A stretch of 64,000 nt of DNA from Hippophae tibetana (GCA_037013495.1 CM072801.1:16111501-16175500); one strand, 5' to 3'. Shown: positions 34,390 through 58,044, numbered from the stretch's first letter. The notes: generated by a model not told the origin, from the sequence alone. Numbers and translations are program-made.

Positions 34390-34515
34390 CACGTGCAGCC
34401 GTCCCATGACGTCATGCTGACGTCATCAATGACGTCAGCATTTTCATTACGCGTTTTTACATTTTTTTAACATTTTTTTTACTCATTTTTTTCTCTCCAT
34501 CCTCACCTATAAATA
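34390..34515 (+). promoter_or_regulatory. LTR promoter with three TGACGTCA sites, G-box and TATA box
   Basis: CACGTG (34390-34395) is followed by perfect TGACGTCA sites at 34407, 34418 and 34430 and a TATA box CTATAAATA at 34507-34515. This is the best preserved copy of the family's U3 promoter. The sites are at a close, regular spacing of 11-12 bases. Confidence 0.75.
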
Positions 34516-35926
34516 CCCCCCTTCCCTTCACTTCAAATCACACCTTCAAAACTCACTTCTCTCTTCTTTCTTTCTCTCATTTCTTAGTTTTTAGTTTCTC
34601 TTAGTTTCTCTCTTAGTTTCTAAGCTTGTCTTAGTTTTTCTCTTAGTTTTTAGTTCAATTCTCTTAGGTTTAGAGTTCTTCTCTTTTTGAGAGGAACTTG
34701 TAATGTTTTTGTAATAATTTAGATTTTTGATTCAATATATGGAAGTGCAAATTCCGCTCGGAGGTTTTCTAGCTACGGGAATAGCGTCGAAGTTCTGTAA
34801 GGATTTTATTTTCTTTACAGTTATTTTTATGCTTTATTCTTACATGTTATATTTAATTTGTCTATGGTTAAATTTAACTATGCTAGCTGTTTAGTAAAAA
34901 TGATGTAATAACGACGTTGTTATGCTTGCGAAATATTAAATAGGTAAAAATCTTTAAAATGAATTGATTTTGTTTTTATTCAAGATTTTATATTAAGAAT
35001 GTTAGAGAGAAATATATTATTTTTCATTACAAACTTAAACCTGAAAATTAGATTTTAAGGTTTAGTTATCCGGTCTAATTTAGAGTAGTGCTCTTTTATT
35101 TGTTGGTACAATCGCCCGGTAGTTAGAGTGAAACTCTATTTCAAAAGTTTTTATAAGAATTATTATGTGAAAATGTATTGACAACATGTTTTCAATAGTG
35201 GTTTTAAAACTTGAAAGTTAGTACTCGGATAATTAAATTCTTATGTTTAATTTGGACACCTTGAATAATGTTTAAATTGTCTAACCCCACCAAAGGTGGC
35301 ATTTAAATGGTTCATTTGCAATCTCTTAGAAAAAGGAATTAATTTAATTAAGCATATTAGTTATCAACCCCACCCATAGGTGTTAATTGATTTGTTTAGT
35401 TAACAAAGAATATCTAACCCCACCAAAGGTGGTATTTATATAAAAAAGAGAGAATCAATAAAATATCAATTTATATCTTTAATAACCTAGTTAATATGAG
35501 CAAGCATAATTAATTTAGTTATTATATCCATAAATACTCCGCTAATATAAATGATAAAAATTTGCATGAATATTTATTGAATCCGTATATATGTTTATTT
35601 TTAGATAATTATTTATTGAATTTGTATCTATGTTTATTTTTATGTTATTAGATTATATTTAATTAATCTGTATATATGTTTATTTTATGTCATTAGATTA
35701 GGAACACAAAAACCAAACTATCGTGACAGGATGTTTAGGATTTAATTTCGTTTTTAAAAGTTTGAATAATAAATTAAAAACCACATACATTCCTTCCTTA
35801 GATCGACCTTGGGAGTATACTTATCATTTTCTTCGAAATGATTCGTGCACTTGCGAGAGTTTTATAAATATTAAAACCAAAGTATTTGCGAAGATCGGCG
35901 ATGCCGGTTTTCGTTCATCAAGTTTT

Positions 35927-35944
35927 TGGCGCCGTTGCCGGGGA
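35927..35944 (+). other. primer binding site in LTR-PBS-stub insertion
   Basis: TGGCGCCGTTGCCGGGGA is a perfect match to the expected tRNA-Asp 3' complement. The family sequence stops exactly at its 18th base. Confidence 0.88.
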
Positions 35945-36756
35945 TTTGGTCATCAGCACCCACTTTTGTGGAAAGGGAGAGGAACTAGGCAAATGTGATA
36001 CCACACACGCGCACGCGTGCCGTTGCCGCTGCCATCCGTTTGACCGACTGGTCGTGCCGTGCCGAGCCGAGTCCGAGTGCGTGTGTGTGAGGTGAGGTGG
36101 TATTTTATTTTTTGGAAAAATATTATTTTTAAGGAAAACTTTTCCACTTACAAAAATGGTTGTTATATATATATATATTTTCAAAAAAATGACCGTTATT
36201 TTCTTTTATCAAGAATATGACCGTTAAATGGCCGTTTGTCTTCTTTATTCACAAAAATAGCCGTTGCTCGTATTTACTCACAAAAATGTTTGTTACTCGT
36301 CTTTAATCCGAAAATGGCCGTTACTCTTCATTACTCAGAATGACCGCTACGCTCTTAATTCCCAAACATTACCATTTTATCATAATTGCCACACAGTTTC
36401 TAAAACCTATAAAAAGAGGGCTTCAACTCTCAGTTTAATAAGAACAATCTCTGCAAACTCATCTCACTACAAAAAATTCTCTTTGCAATTCTAAGTTATT
36501 TTTCAGTTTTCTGAGCAACAAATTTCTCAGGTGTAGTATTCCGGTCTTCATCAGTGCAGTGAAGTTCCGAAACAGAGAAAAAAGATTATGGGTTGTTTTA
36601 TCCTGGGGACGACGTTGATATGTTTGCTTGCATAAATTGGACAGAGCCGCGAAACGTCTTAAAGAGAGCGACCTAGTCCGTGACTCAACCCAAGCAGTTC
36701 CTTTCAAGTTATCAGTAATATTGTTTCTACACTGTTATTATAAACTTGCATCAACA

Positions 36757-36868
36757 ATTTCTGTTTTAAAGACTTTTTTTTTTGTCTTTTTTGCTCAATT
36801 AGACTCTAAACACCTATATAACACATAAAATACATAAGGAATACTAATTTATTATAAATATATTTAAA
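36757..36868 (+). repeat. ~120-bp sequence repeated on both sides of copia element A (right copy)
   Basis: ATTTCTGTTTTAAAGAC directly follows the 3' LTR end and the text parallels 28364-28489 up to TTATTAAATATAT-like AT-rich sequence. Indels (a longer T run, loss of one ACATAATA unit) show that the two copies have diverged. Confidence 0.85.
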
Positions 36869-36889
36869 TGAAATTGATTGCTAGGTTTA

Positions 36890-39600
36890 AGAAAAAGAAT
36901 TTTGGATTATGATCCTAATGTAGGAATATTGTTACAATAGTATATTTACCTAAAGATCTTACCAGCCTCAAAGTCATGATTTTTTGCTCAACAAAAGTTG
37001 GTGAAAAATTAAGAAGATCTAATCCAAATTGGTTTGACAAGTATCCTAATTGGCTAGAATATAGCATTGAAAAGGATGAAGCATTTTGCTTATGTTATCT
37101 TTTTAAACCAAAAACTTGAGAAAAAGGTGGTAATGACTACTATATTGTTACAATAGTATATTTACCTAAAGATCTTACCAACCTCAAAGTCCTAATAGTT
37201 GTCGTAATAAAGCTTGGAAAAATTGTGAAGCACTTATAAATGAAAAACAAAACGTTAAGACATATTTGTTCAAGCAACGAGACAAAACTCGCATTGAATA
37301 TCGAGTTCACCTATGTGCCTCAATTGCTTATGTTCATTTTTTAATCAAAACAAGGGCTTGCATTTCGTGGCAATGATGAATATGAAATTTTCAAGAATCA
37401 AGGAAATTTTCTTGAACTTCTAAGGTAGTTATGTGAACATAATGATGAAATAGGTCATGTTTATTTGAACAATTTTCGTGCCAAATTGTAACTAACTTCA
37501 CCTAATATACAAAATAACATAATGAGTGTTTTTATAGATGAAATTGTTAGTGCATCTTTAAATATATTGGTGATTCATTCTTTTCTAATCTTATTGATGA
37601 ATCATGTGATATATCTTCGAAAGAGTAAATGGCTATTTGTGTGCTTGTGTGGATAAAAAAGGATGTGTTATTAAAATTTGGTTGGTTTTGAACAAGATTC
37701 AAAATATCGATGTTGATCTAAATATTAAGATTTAAATTTTATAAAAATGCTGAAGATATTGTCGTTGTCATCGAAAACTTTAAAAACTTTTAAGAAAATT
37801 GTGGAAACTTTATCAAAATTATGAAATTTGTTTATAAAACTTCATAAAATATCAAAACAATTAATTACTTATATTTTTAAATTAATTTCTTATATAATAC
37901 ATATATTTATAAAAGTTATGATATTCAATTTGATCAATAAGTCATCTAATTAATCAGAATATTCTAGAATGCCTAGTTAAAATTTGGAATAATGATCTAG
38001 ATTGTAATTTTTAATATTATTATAAATGAATAAATTTGACGATACATAGTAGAATTTAAATTATAAAAAATAACTATATAAGTAAAACTATTAAATTAAA
38101 TGTAAAAATGAGTTATAAATATATGAAAAAAAATATAAAATATTGTTTTAAATAAATAATATTTTGATTGATGGTAAAAAAAGTATAAATAGATAAATTT
38201 AAAAGTAAATTATTTAAAAAATTAAAATAAAAAATTAAAAATTAATACGAAACAACATTTTATTGATATTTGTCAATATTTTGTCAACAATTTCGCGACA
38301 ATATTCATAGTACCTACGATATTTTAACAAAAAATAATTTTTTTTACATTTTTTCAATAACGAGATTGTGTCGATAATGTTATGATATTCTTAAAATTTT
38401 AGTCAAAAGATATAAATATCACATTTGAATATCAAGATGTGCAAAAAGTGATATTATCGCAACAATATCAATAATATCAACAATATTGTTGATATTTTAA
38501 TTCTTAATTTTGAGCAAGTTATTGATACGAGTGCCACATCTCTTAATCATGTAATTGTTCAATTTCTTCCTAGACATGGTAAAAAAATATCTCAATTGCG
38601 AGGACAAGTTATGACAATGTAAGTAACATATAGGGTGAATTATCCACCAACTTCAGTTAGTTATTGTTATTGTAGCAAATAATCATTTTGGAAGTCAATG
38701 GTCTATTTGTTTTAGTTACAAATGTGCTAAATATTATTGGTGGATTAATTAAGTATCATACATTCTTAGATGGATGGATGCCATTATATTTGTTGAAACT
38801 CTAGTTAATCATGAGATTTCAAGTGACCAAGGCCTTAAACAAGATACTAATCTTAAGAAGCCTAGTTATACTTGTTAGAGCTTACATTACCATAATTATT
38901 TAAGTTTGATTAATATATTTTCACCTATGGTAAAGATTCTTGAGACAAAAGCTAACGATGAATCAAATTTTGACCAAAAGCCTGAAATGTCTATTTTATT
39001 GGATTTTTTTTACATTCAAATTTGGCTTTTGTTTGAATTTGATATAGAACATACTAAGTGTCTCATATGACTTGTCACAAGCTTGGCAAAGAAAATACCA
39101 TAATATTGTGAATGCTATGAAATGTGTTTAAATATGCTAAAAAATAGTACAAATGATCAAAGAAGAAAGTTGAAATTGTTTAGTTAAAAGAGGTTTATTT
39201 TTTTGTGCCAAAAATCATATTGAAATAATAAATATGAATGATATAAATATTGTTCGTGGTTAACTAAGGCACAAAACTAAAGATATTATAAATATACATC
39301 ATTATCGAATTAAGTTATTCTATATTATGGTAGATATGCAACTTCAAGAGCTTAACAATAGATTTATCGAGACAAATATGGAATTATTATTTTGTGTGTC
39401 TTGTTTAAATCCAATTGATTCATTTTAAAATTTTGATGAACTAAAAGTGATTAGTCTTGTTCATATTTATTAAAAGGATTTTAATGATGTTAAGTTTGTC
39501 ATTTGAATATTAACTTGTGAATTATATCATCAACATGCAATCTAGCAATGAATTTGTCACTTTGAGAATGAGAAGAAAATAATAAAGACAAAAAAACTAA
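36890..39600 (+). pseudogene. decayed hAT-type transposase-like gene (DUF4371 / TTF-zinc-finger family)
   Basis: Protein blocks in order on the + strand resemble plant zinc-finger MYM-type-1-like/DUF4371 proteins of hAT origin. Near 37025-37115: NWFDKYPNWLEYSIEKDEAFCLCYLFKP-like. Near 37205-37330: KAWKNCEALINEKQ, TYLFKQRDKTRIEYR, LCASIAYVHFLI. Near 37345-37520: LAFRGNDEYEIFKNQGNFLELLR, LTSPNIQNNIM. Near 38640: HQLQLVIVIVANNHFG. Near 39085: LSQAWQRKYHNIVNAMKCV. Near 39325: YTIVDMQLQELNNRF and CLNP-DSF. Stops and frameshifts are pervasive. A roughly 50-bp segment is duplicated at about 36930 and 37146. A dispersed repeat (37697-38502) splits it. It is an extinct transposase or a transposase-derived gene. 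Confidence 0.78.
37697..38502 (+). repeat. dispersed repeat, copy in hAT-type pseudogene
   Basis: This ~800-bp AT-rich stretch aligns in reverse complement with 44645-45638 in GALK intron 3. For example, AAACAACATTTTATTGATAT...CAATTTCGCGACAATATTC here matches the complement of 44670-44750. Its ends, ATTCAAAATATC and GATATTTTAATT, are roughly inverted, so a non-autonomous DNA transposon is likely. I could not fix a target duplication. Confidence 0.6.
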
Positions 39601-40317
39601 TTTTATCCATTGATTTATTTACTTATTAAATTAACACTTACTTTACTAGTTATAACATGAAAATTGTGAAAAATTGACTACTCATATATACGTGAGATCA
39701 ATGAATAAATGACAACTTGATTACATATAATAAGACATGTTTTTGATGATGTTTACAATGAGTTTATTATACAAAGGTTTAAAAAAAACTAGTAGAGGAA
39801 TTCTATAAGTATTTAACATATATACAATTTATTTATTTTATATTTTTGTTACTTAAATTATGCCTTTAGGTAATTGAACATGTTTATTATATCTATTCTA
39901 ACTTGAACATTGTCGTTTATCTCTAGATATAAAATTCAACAATTTCAATTAAACTTGTAACAAGTTTGTAAATTTTAGTTTTTTGGGTTTGGAAATTCAT
40001 ATAAACGTTAGTATATATTATTTTATAACTTATTATTAATCTTGAAATAATTTTTTAATTTTCAATTATGTTAAGGTATAGAAATTGTTGCCAAATAGGT
40101 GGATTAACTACTAAAAGGTCAAATATCAAATGAAAAATTTCACTAAAAAAGAACAAGAAAAATCATCATTTAATTTCATGATATGCTAGTAAATAGGTAC
40201 TTATATGTTATCTTTAGTTTAATGCTTCGTCCACTAAATATGTAAATTTATTATTAATTAATATTCATGATGTTTATAATTTTGTATATGCATTATGGCT
40301 CTTGTTGAAATTTATGG
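39601..40317. other. AT-rich intergenic sequence, nothing recognised
   Basis: No open frame above noise, no repeat boundary and no RNA gene are visible to me in this stretch. Confidence 0.5.
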
Positions 40318-40883
40318 TTACATTCCTATATGAAAAGACTTAGTTCGAGTCAAATCCAATATGACATACATAATCAAATTACAATATGTTATGACTTCTA
40401 CAATAGCTAGGTAATCTACTATAGTTCTGAGATGCATAATAAAATCATCAATTAAGAAATCATTCATTGTTAATCTTAAGTTGCAAGAAAAGCTTCGTAA
40501 TATGAGCATGAGAAGAAGCTATGTAAACTTTTTCCAAAGAGCTCCATTGCTTTGCAATAGAAGCACCATGCCTCAAGTATTGTTGCATCAAAGGTGAAAT
40601 TGACAAATAAAACCAACTCTTCGTTACATTATTCAACTTGAGGATCAATAATCACATCCAAGCCATATGCGATCATTTTTGAAATGACCTTTTCATGTTT
40701 AACTACATAATTTGTACAATTAAGTTTTATTGAAAAAGTGAGGTTTATTGGTGGAGTTCCTAGCACAAAGAAACATGATTGAATATTTCAAATTCTAGTA
40801 ATTGTCTTTTTCTTAATCAATAATGGAAGAAGGTGTTTCTATGAGAAGATCCATATGATTTAGTCGAGTAGGCTCTGATACCA
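40318..40883 (-). pseudogene. Ty1/copia gag fragment with primer binding site
   Basis: On the - strand TGGTATCAGAGCC (40883-40871) is the tRNA-iMet primer site of copia elements. Downstream, 40648-40460 reads VTKSWFYLSISPLMQQYLRHGASIAKQWSSLEKVYIASSHAHITKLFLQL. This matches the UBN2/gag region where the words W..L...Y and SRA.V..L.LQL are usual. A second frame (40509-40318) continues with FLIDDFIMHLRTIVDYLA. No integrase or RT follows, so only the 5' end of an element survives, and its LTR to the right is not delimited. Confidence 0.7.
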
Positions 40884-42689
40884 TATACACGAATAAAGAA
40901 GACAAACAAAGAAAGAAAGTGAGAAAAAGAGGTCATAACACATGATTAGTCAATAGAAATAATTAACAAATCCTAACAACCTATTTTTTAAGTTAGTAAT
41001 CTTTAAGGGTGTACCATTTAGAATAATAAAATGTAAACATATAATTAAATGGTTTATGTTATCATCAAATGTAACTTGTTGATTTAGTTGTTTATTATCA
41101 AAAGTTTGATCAAATTTAAATCTTTACTCACTTAATATTATTTTTATTATTTGTTTACTTCAGTAAAAAAATAAAAAAATATTTTCCAAATTTGAAATCT
41201 TGAAAGAGAAAAACCAAATAACATTATTCTTTGGTTTAGTCACAAAGCAACATAAAATTATATTTTTAAATTATAATTTTTTTTATATAAGAGTATAAAT
41301 AGTCCAATCCAATTTCAATAATTTAAACTTTCTACAAACCGAATCATATATCAAGTTAAATTGGATTCTTCGATACATTCCAACTTTCACCCTTTGTTTT
41401 GTTATTAGGTTTTTCTATCACATCCTAATAATCTTATACAAGCACCTATACATTAAGATAAATATATTTACATAATTTATTCAAAACTAAGCATTAAATT
41501 AATTAATTTCTTACCAAAGTCTAATCTAAATTACTTTGTGATACTAATCTTTTTTTTAACAAACTATATACTTAAGTGTAAATTAACAAAATTATCACTA
41601 AATTATTATGATTTGTCCATATTTATCATTTAACTTTTAGACATGACAATTATATTATAAGGGTGATAATTTATGTCATAATTTAATTGATCAAATTGAA
41701 CCCAACCGAATTAAATTTAGACCAAATTAGGACTAGCTCAAATACTTTAAAAAATAAAGCTAGGTTCTAGCCAACCTCATTAGCCCAAAATCAAATTAAA
41801 AATATTATAATATATCTAAAATACCATGGATAATATTATGACTTGATATTGTCGAAGTTTAAAATATTATATAGATTATTTTGAATCTTAATGTTTGAAT
41901 AATGTCGTTAATGTGTACTTTTTGTGATTGATTAGTTATTGTAACATTATTTCTCCTATTTTTTTTGTTTCATATAATGTATTTGTAGCAATGAACTTTA
42001 ATATCATTAATAATATTTTTTGATTTATTAAAAAATATAATTAACCAAAAAAACATGTAATTAACAATTCAAACTTGTTCAAATAAGTTTCGACTAATCC
42101 GTTTATGTTTGATTTGTATTTATACTTTTTTACTAACTCAGATTAAATTAAATTTATCCATATATTTGACTAATTTAAATGTGATTGATTTAATTTAGTT
42201 TAAATTTATAAACTCCTAAAAAGACTCAATCCTAATATAATATAAATATCTTAAAGTATAATATTTATCATTTAGGTAACAAAATTCAACCTTTTTTTTT
42301 TTGTTAATCTAATACTTAAATTGATTATATTGGTTTTACATGACCATAAAAAAAAAGAATAAGTTAACTTCCATTGTATAAGTAGTAAAGATAATATTTT
42401 CCTAACATTTATTAAAAATTTAAGGTTATATTTATTCTATATTTAAAAATTAAGTAGTAGGTTTCTGTAGAGTATACAGTTATTAGTTTATTTTATATTA
42501 ATTTATATTTTAGTATTGTTCTAAATGATGCAGTAATTAATTATTAGTAAAATAATAAATCTTATTATCAATAATTATTGATACATTACATATATTTAGC
42601 TTGTTTGTATAGTGATACGGCATAAAACATACTCAGTATTTATTTTAAATTATAAATTTCAATCACCTAAAAATATCATTCGGTGTTAA
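40884..42689. other. AT-rich region upstream of GALK, nothing recognised
   Basis: About 1.8 kb of AT-rich sequence has no convincing frame. The right part must include the galactokinase promoter; the left part may include the LTR of the copia fragment at 40318-40883. Confidence 0.45.
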
Positions 42690-42830
42690 CAAAAAAAAAC
42701 TCATGATCCGAACGTAATAAATTATAAGTATAAAGAAGCAACTAGAGAAAAACCTATAATATAGAACCGCTTAGAGTTGGGTTGTTGCAGAGGAATCTGA
42801 GAAAGAGAAGATTGAGAGAGTGTGTTGAGA
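42690..42830 (+). promoter_or_regulatory. probable GALK core promoter and 5' UTR
   Basis: An AT-rich TTATAAGTATAAA stretch (about 42722-42734) lies roughly 100 bases before the ATG, a plausible TATA region. A purine-rich GAGAAAGAGAAGATTGAGAG leader follows. No upstream ATG interferes between about 42780 and 42831. The transcription start is not defined by the sequence alone. Confidence 0.4.
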
Positions 42831-55012
<12,182 letters not shown>

Positions 55013-56671
55013 GGAGAACAAAGGACGAACATGTGAATTCCTGAGATTCGCAGTGAATAAGTTACCCTATTCCTCTCGTGAGAATTGTTCCTGAGAAATG
55101 GTGGCCCACTATGTGTCTATACATATGAATTCATCTGATTGGTTATGGGCTTTGGGTGCACCTGCTCTTGCCTTCGATGTGCGCATGACACGTTTGTTGT
55201 TGAGTTCCATGTGGGTTTGATCTTTGGTTATTGGGTTGAAGAAAAGGATATGCAAACCAACTCGCACACCGAGTTAGAGATTGACAAACGTGAAAAAGAC
55301 TATTCAAAAGGGGGCTGCTGATTCATGTGCTCCTACCTGCCTACCAGTGATCTTCGTCATACCAAAGATCGCTATAATAAATGGCACCACATCATATTAT
55401 CGTTAATTCCCTTAATTCTTGGTATATAAGTTGTAATTAAGTTTTGAAAAAATAATAATGACGAAAAATAAAGAAACACAGAGCAAACGAACCTCTCAAG
55501 TTTATTTTGTTTTTTTTTTAAAAAATCACCAAAGTTTTATTTTTTTTTATTAAATAAATGAAATATTATATAACGAGATTTGAACTTATATAGGAACGAG
55601 GAGTTACAAAAAACGATAAAAAAATTTAGGAAAATAACACTAAAGTTTATAACACTTTAATAATGAAGAATAATATTAAATAAGTTTAAATAATTGAAGT
55701 TTAATTTGAATAATATTTAAGTGATTATGTTAAATGTAAAATGTTTAGAGTAGATTTTTTTAATAAAAGTATATAAATTGAAGATATTATTTTTATTGTT
55801 ATAAATTTTATTTTTTTTTAAAATATTATTAATGCAAGCCGGAAGTATTCAATTAGGCTTAAATTATACTAATAGAACACAACTAGACTTATAATTATGA
55901 CTAGAACTCCAACCAAATAGGTTTTATGACAAGCCACATCTCATTTGCAAAATTATACTGATAGTCCACGTTCGTTTTCATCTTCATTTTCTTTTTAAAA
56001 TGCGATACTAGCCTTCTAACTCGAAGTGATTTTTTTTATATGCTCATGGCACAAATTTTAATCATAAGAGATCTTTTTTAATACTCATGGAGTACCTATT
56101 TTTTTAAAGACCGATAATGGATCCATTTTGCTTGTGTTTTTGTTAAATTTTTTTTAAAACATAAACAATTTTAAAAGAAAGTGCTTTCAAGGAAGAAGCA
56201 TAAGCACAAAAGGTGTTTTATGAACCTTAAAAACTCTTGATATTTCTTTGTTTCATCTTGAAATGCTTTTTTTACTGTTATAAACGTTTTTACAAGTTTT
56301 CAGAAAAAAGAAAGAAAAAGAAACATATCCTAAATTGAATAAGAGATAAATTTGGGTAGAATCTAGCAATTCATGTTGGAGTTGAGTTAAGTGTATCTCT
56401 CATAAAAAATACTATCATAGTGAAGATTGTCTTACCAAACCAAATCTCAATTCCTCCCATTAATTCACTAAAATGTTATTAAAAAGGAACCAAAATAAAA
56501 TAAATTTATACTAAATTTTTTATTATCTAATATCCAAATTCATATATTAAACAATGAAAATTTAATTTAAAGTTGATTGATAGATTTGTTAAATAAATTG
56601 AATAATTTTTTAATTAAAAATTACGATAATAGATATAAATCTATTAAAAAAATAAAAAATATACATGTTTT
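55013..56671. other. region downstream of GALK, nothing recognised
   Basis: It probably includes the galactokinase 3' UTR at the start. A 60-codon frame at 55139-55321 has no recognisable domain. From about 55440 the sequence is AT-rich without features I can support. Confidence 0.5.
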
Positions 56672-57380
56672 TGATAAGTATTTCAAAAGCACTAATATAT
56701 CATGATTTTATTGTGTTTAAATATGATAAATAGATTTGATTATATCATATTTATGTGATAATTTATACAAATTTATATGTTCGAAATCATGATATATGTT
56801 TTGTTATATTTTGTGTTTTTAGCTTTAAAATGTATAAATTTATCAATATACAAAAAATAACACTTGAAATACTTTATTTGTATATTAGGAGCTTAAAATA
56901 ATAAGATATGTAAGCTTTAAAAGACAATTATTAAGAAAAGTGAAGCTTGTTGCGGTGAAGAAATAAGTATGTCACAATGCACACTATTCGGTATAGATTT
57001 ATTGAGTACAAGTAACATGTGCCACATGTGTCACGACGTGAAATAAATGGTATAGTATTGCTACCCTCTCGATTTGCAATTTGACGAAGCTGAACTTACC
57101 GTGTGATGCAGAGTGAGAAAATTAGTGTTATGTCGCATCTTTATTAAATCATCTCGAAGTCTATTGTATCCACACTCCACTTATAAATAAATCAGTTTTT
57201 AAGTTTTTTTCATTGAGCTTTCATTTTATAATTTTTGTCATCGTCTATAGTTTTTAGTTTTAGTGTAGAATTTAGGCTAGTTGTTCCATCATCATTACTT
57301 AAATTGTTACAAAATTAAATAGTAAATACTTGTGTTATGTTATTTGAAATTTAGAATTGAGTATATGATATTTGTTTATT
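56672..57380 (+). repeat. diverged LTR-like sequence related to the Athila-type LTRs
   Basis: It begins TGATAAGTATTTCAAAAGCACT, followed by CATGATTTTATT. This parallels the family LTR start TGATAAGTGCTCAAAAAGCACT ... CATGATTTTATG. Further on, TTCGAAATCATG and a TTTTTAGCTTTAAAATG block parallel the U3 order, and CACTTATAAATAAAT near 57177 sits where the family TATA box would be. The similarity is weak and the right end is undefined, so this is an old or separate subfamily. Confidence 0.4.
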
Positions 57381-58044
57381 CATTATTTGAAAAAAACCAA
57401 AATCCTTTTAGATAATAATAAATATTTGTGTTAGTTTCTCTGTTATAGTAAAAAAAGAGGGGAAAAAAATTCTAAAATACAAAAATTGATCCACCAAATC
57501 CAATTCAACCCAATTTAAAGTGTTTGGTTTAAATTGATTTAAGTTTTTATTGGATCGAATCGATTCCTACTTTTTAGGAATTGATATTATTGATACGTTA
57601 TAGTTTTAGCTCAAATGCAAATTCACCTGTGCACACCATTACTACCTAAGTATCAACAAAAGACTATGCATTATTAACGGGGAAAAAAATGCTATGCGTT
57701 AAATTTGAGTATTCACTCGGATATTTAACATTTTCTTACTCGTGGGATTTGTTATTTGTACTTATATTATATCTATCTATTTTATCTTAGAAAAAGGTGT
57801 TTCAATATTTTTTTTTCTAATCAGAAGTAAGCAGAAAGGCCTACTGAGATAAGGGAGTTATGGTGTTTAAAGTACTATGGTTAGGATATATTCTATTTAC
57901 TAAAGAAGACTTCTCGTTATCTACGAGGTTGTAAGCTCTTATGTTTAGCTCCCTTGGGATACATCGGATGGAAATCATCTAAAATTAGTTTTGTTTCCAT
58001 TGGGATATCAAGATGATTTCTTTTGCTCTGACAAAAACTTGGTG

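Larger units (their letters stand above)
33937..35955 (+). mobile_element. Athila-type LTR with PBS and an 11-nt stub of a second LTR
   Basis: A full 1984-bp LTR (33937-35920, TGATAAG...TTCATCA) is followed by AGTTTT, an 18-nt tRNA-Asp PBS (35927-35944) and TTTGGTCATCA (35945-35955). The last 11 bases match the end of a family LTR (TTTGCTCATCA) with one mismatch. A perfect 5-bp duplication GCACC borders the whole unit (33932-33936 and 35956-35960), and the copia LTR continues directly beyond it. So the insertion is not an ordinary solo LTR: everything from just after the PBS to the last 11 bases of the 3' LTR is missing. Confidence 0.88.
28490..36756 (+). mobile_element. Ty1/copia element A, decayed
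   Basis: LTRs (28490-29379; 33781-36756 with a nested insertion) enclose gag, protease, integrase, RT and RNase H in copia order. A polypurine tract AAGTGGGGGAT (33770-33780) precedes the 3' LTR start TGTTGGAAAA. The reading frame changes at least three times and contains several nonsense codons (29689 TGA, near 29998 TAA, 31945 TGA, about 32156 TGA, 32923 TAG), so this copy is dead. The two LTRs differ by many substitutions and indels, indicating an old insertion. No TGGTATCAGAGC primer site follows the 5' LTR; the gag ATG lies only 24 bases beyond it. Confidence 0.9.
33781..36756 (+). repeat. 3' LTR of copia element A, interrupted and with a duplicated start
   Basis: The LTR begins after the polypurine tract at 33781. 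About 33 bases later a second, similar TGTTGGAAAA start occurs at 33814, and it is this one that aligns with the 5' LTR start. Sequence runs to 33936, is interrupted by the Athila-type insertion 33937-35955, and resumes after the target duplication GCACC until GCATCAACA at 36756. CCGTT words are more numerous than in the 5' LTR, with extra copies near 36190, 36235, 36258 and 36315. Confidence 0.85.

Noticed and set aside
33937..35955. Right flank GGGATTTGG...CATCA as duplicated host copia LTR sequence
   Set aside because: It resembles the copia text at 28590-28610, but the perfect GCACC duplication directly after TCATCA and uninterrupted copia sequence beyond it place the border at 35955.
55139..55321. 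Small frame downstream of galactokinase as a gene
   Set aside because: It is only 60 codons with no recognisable motif and no supporting context.
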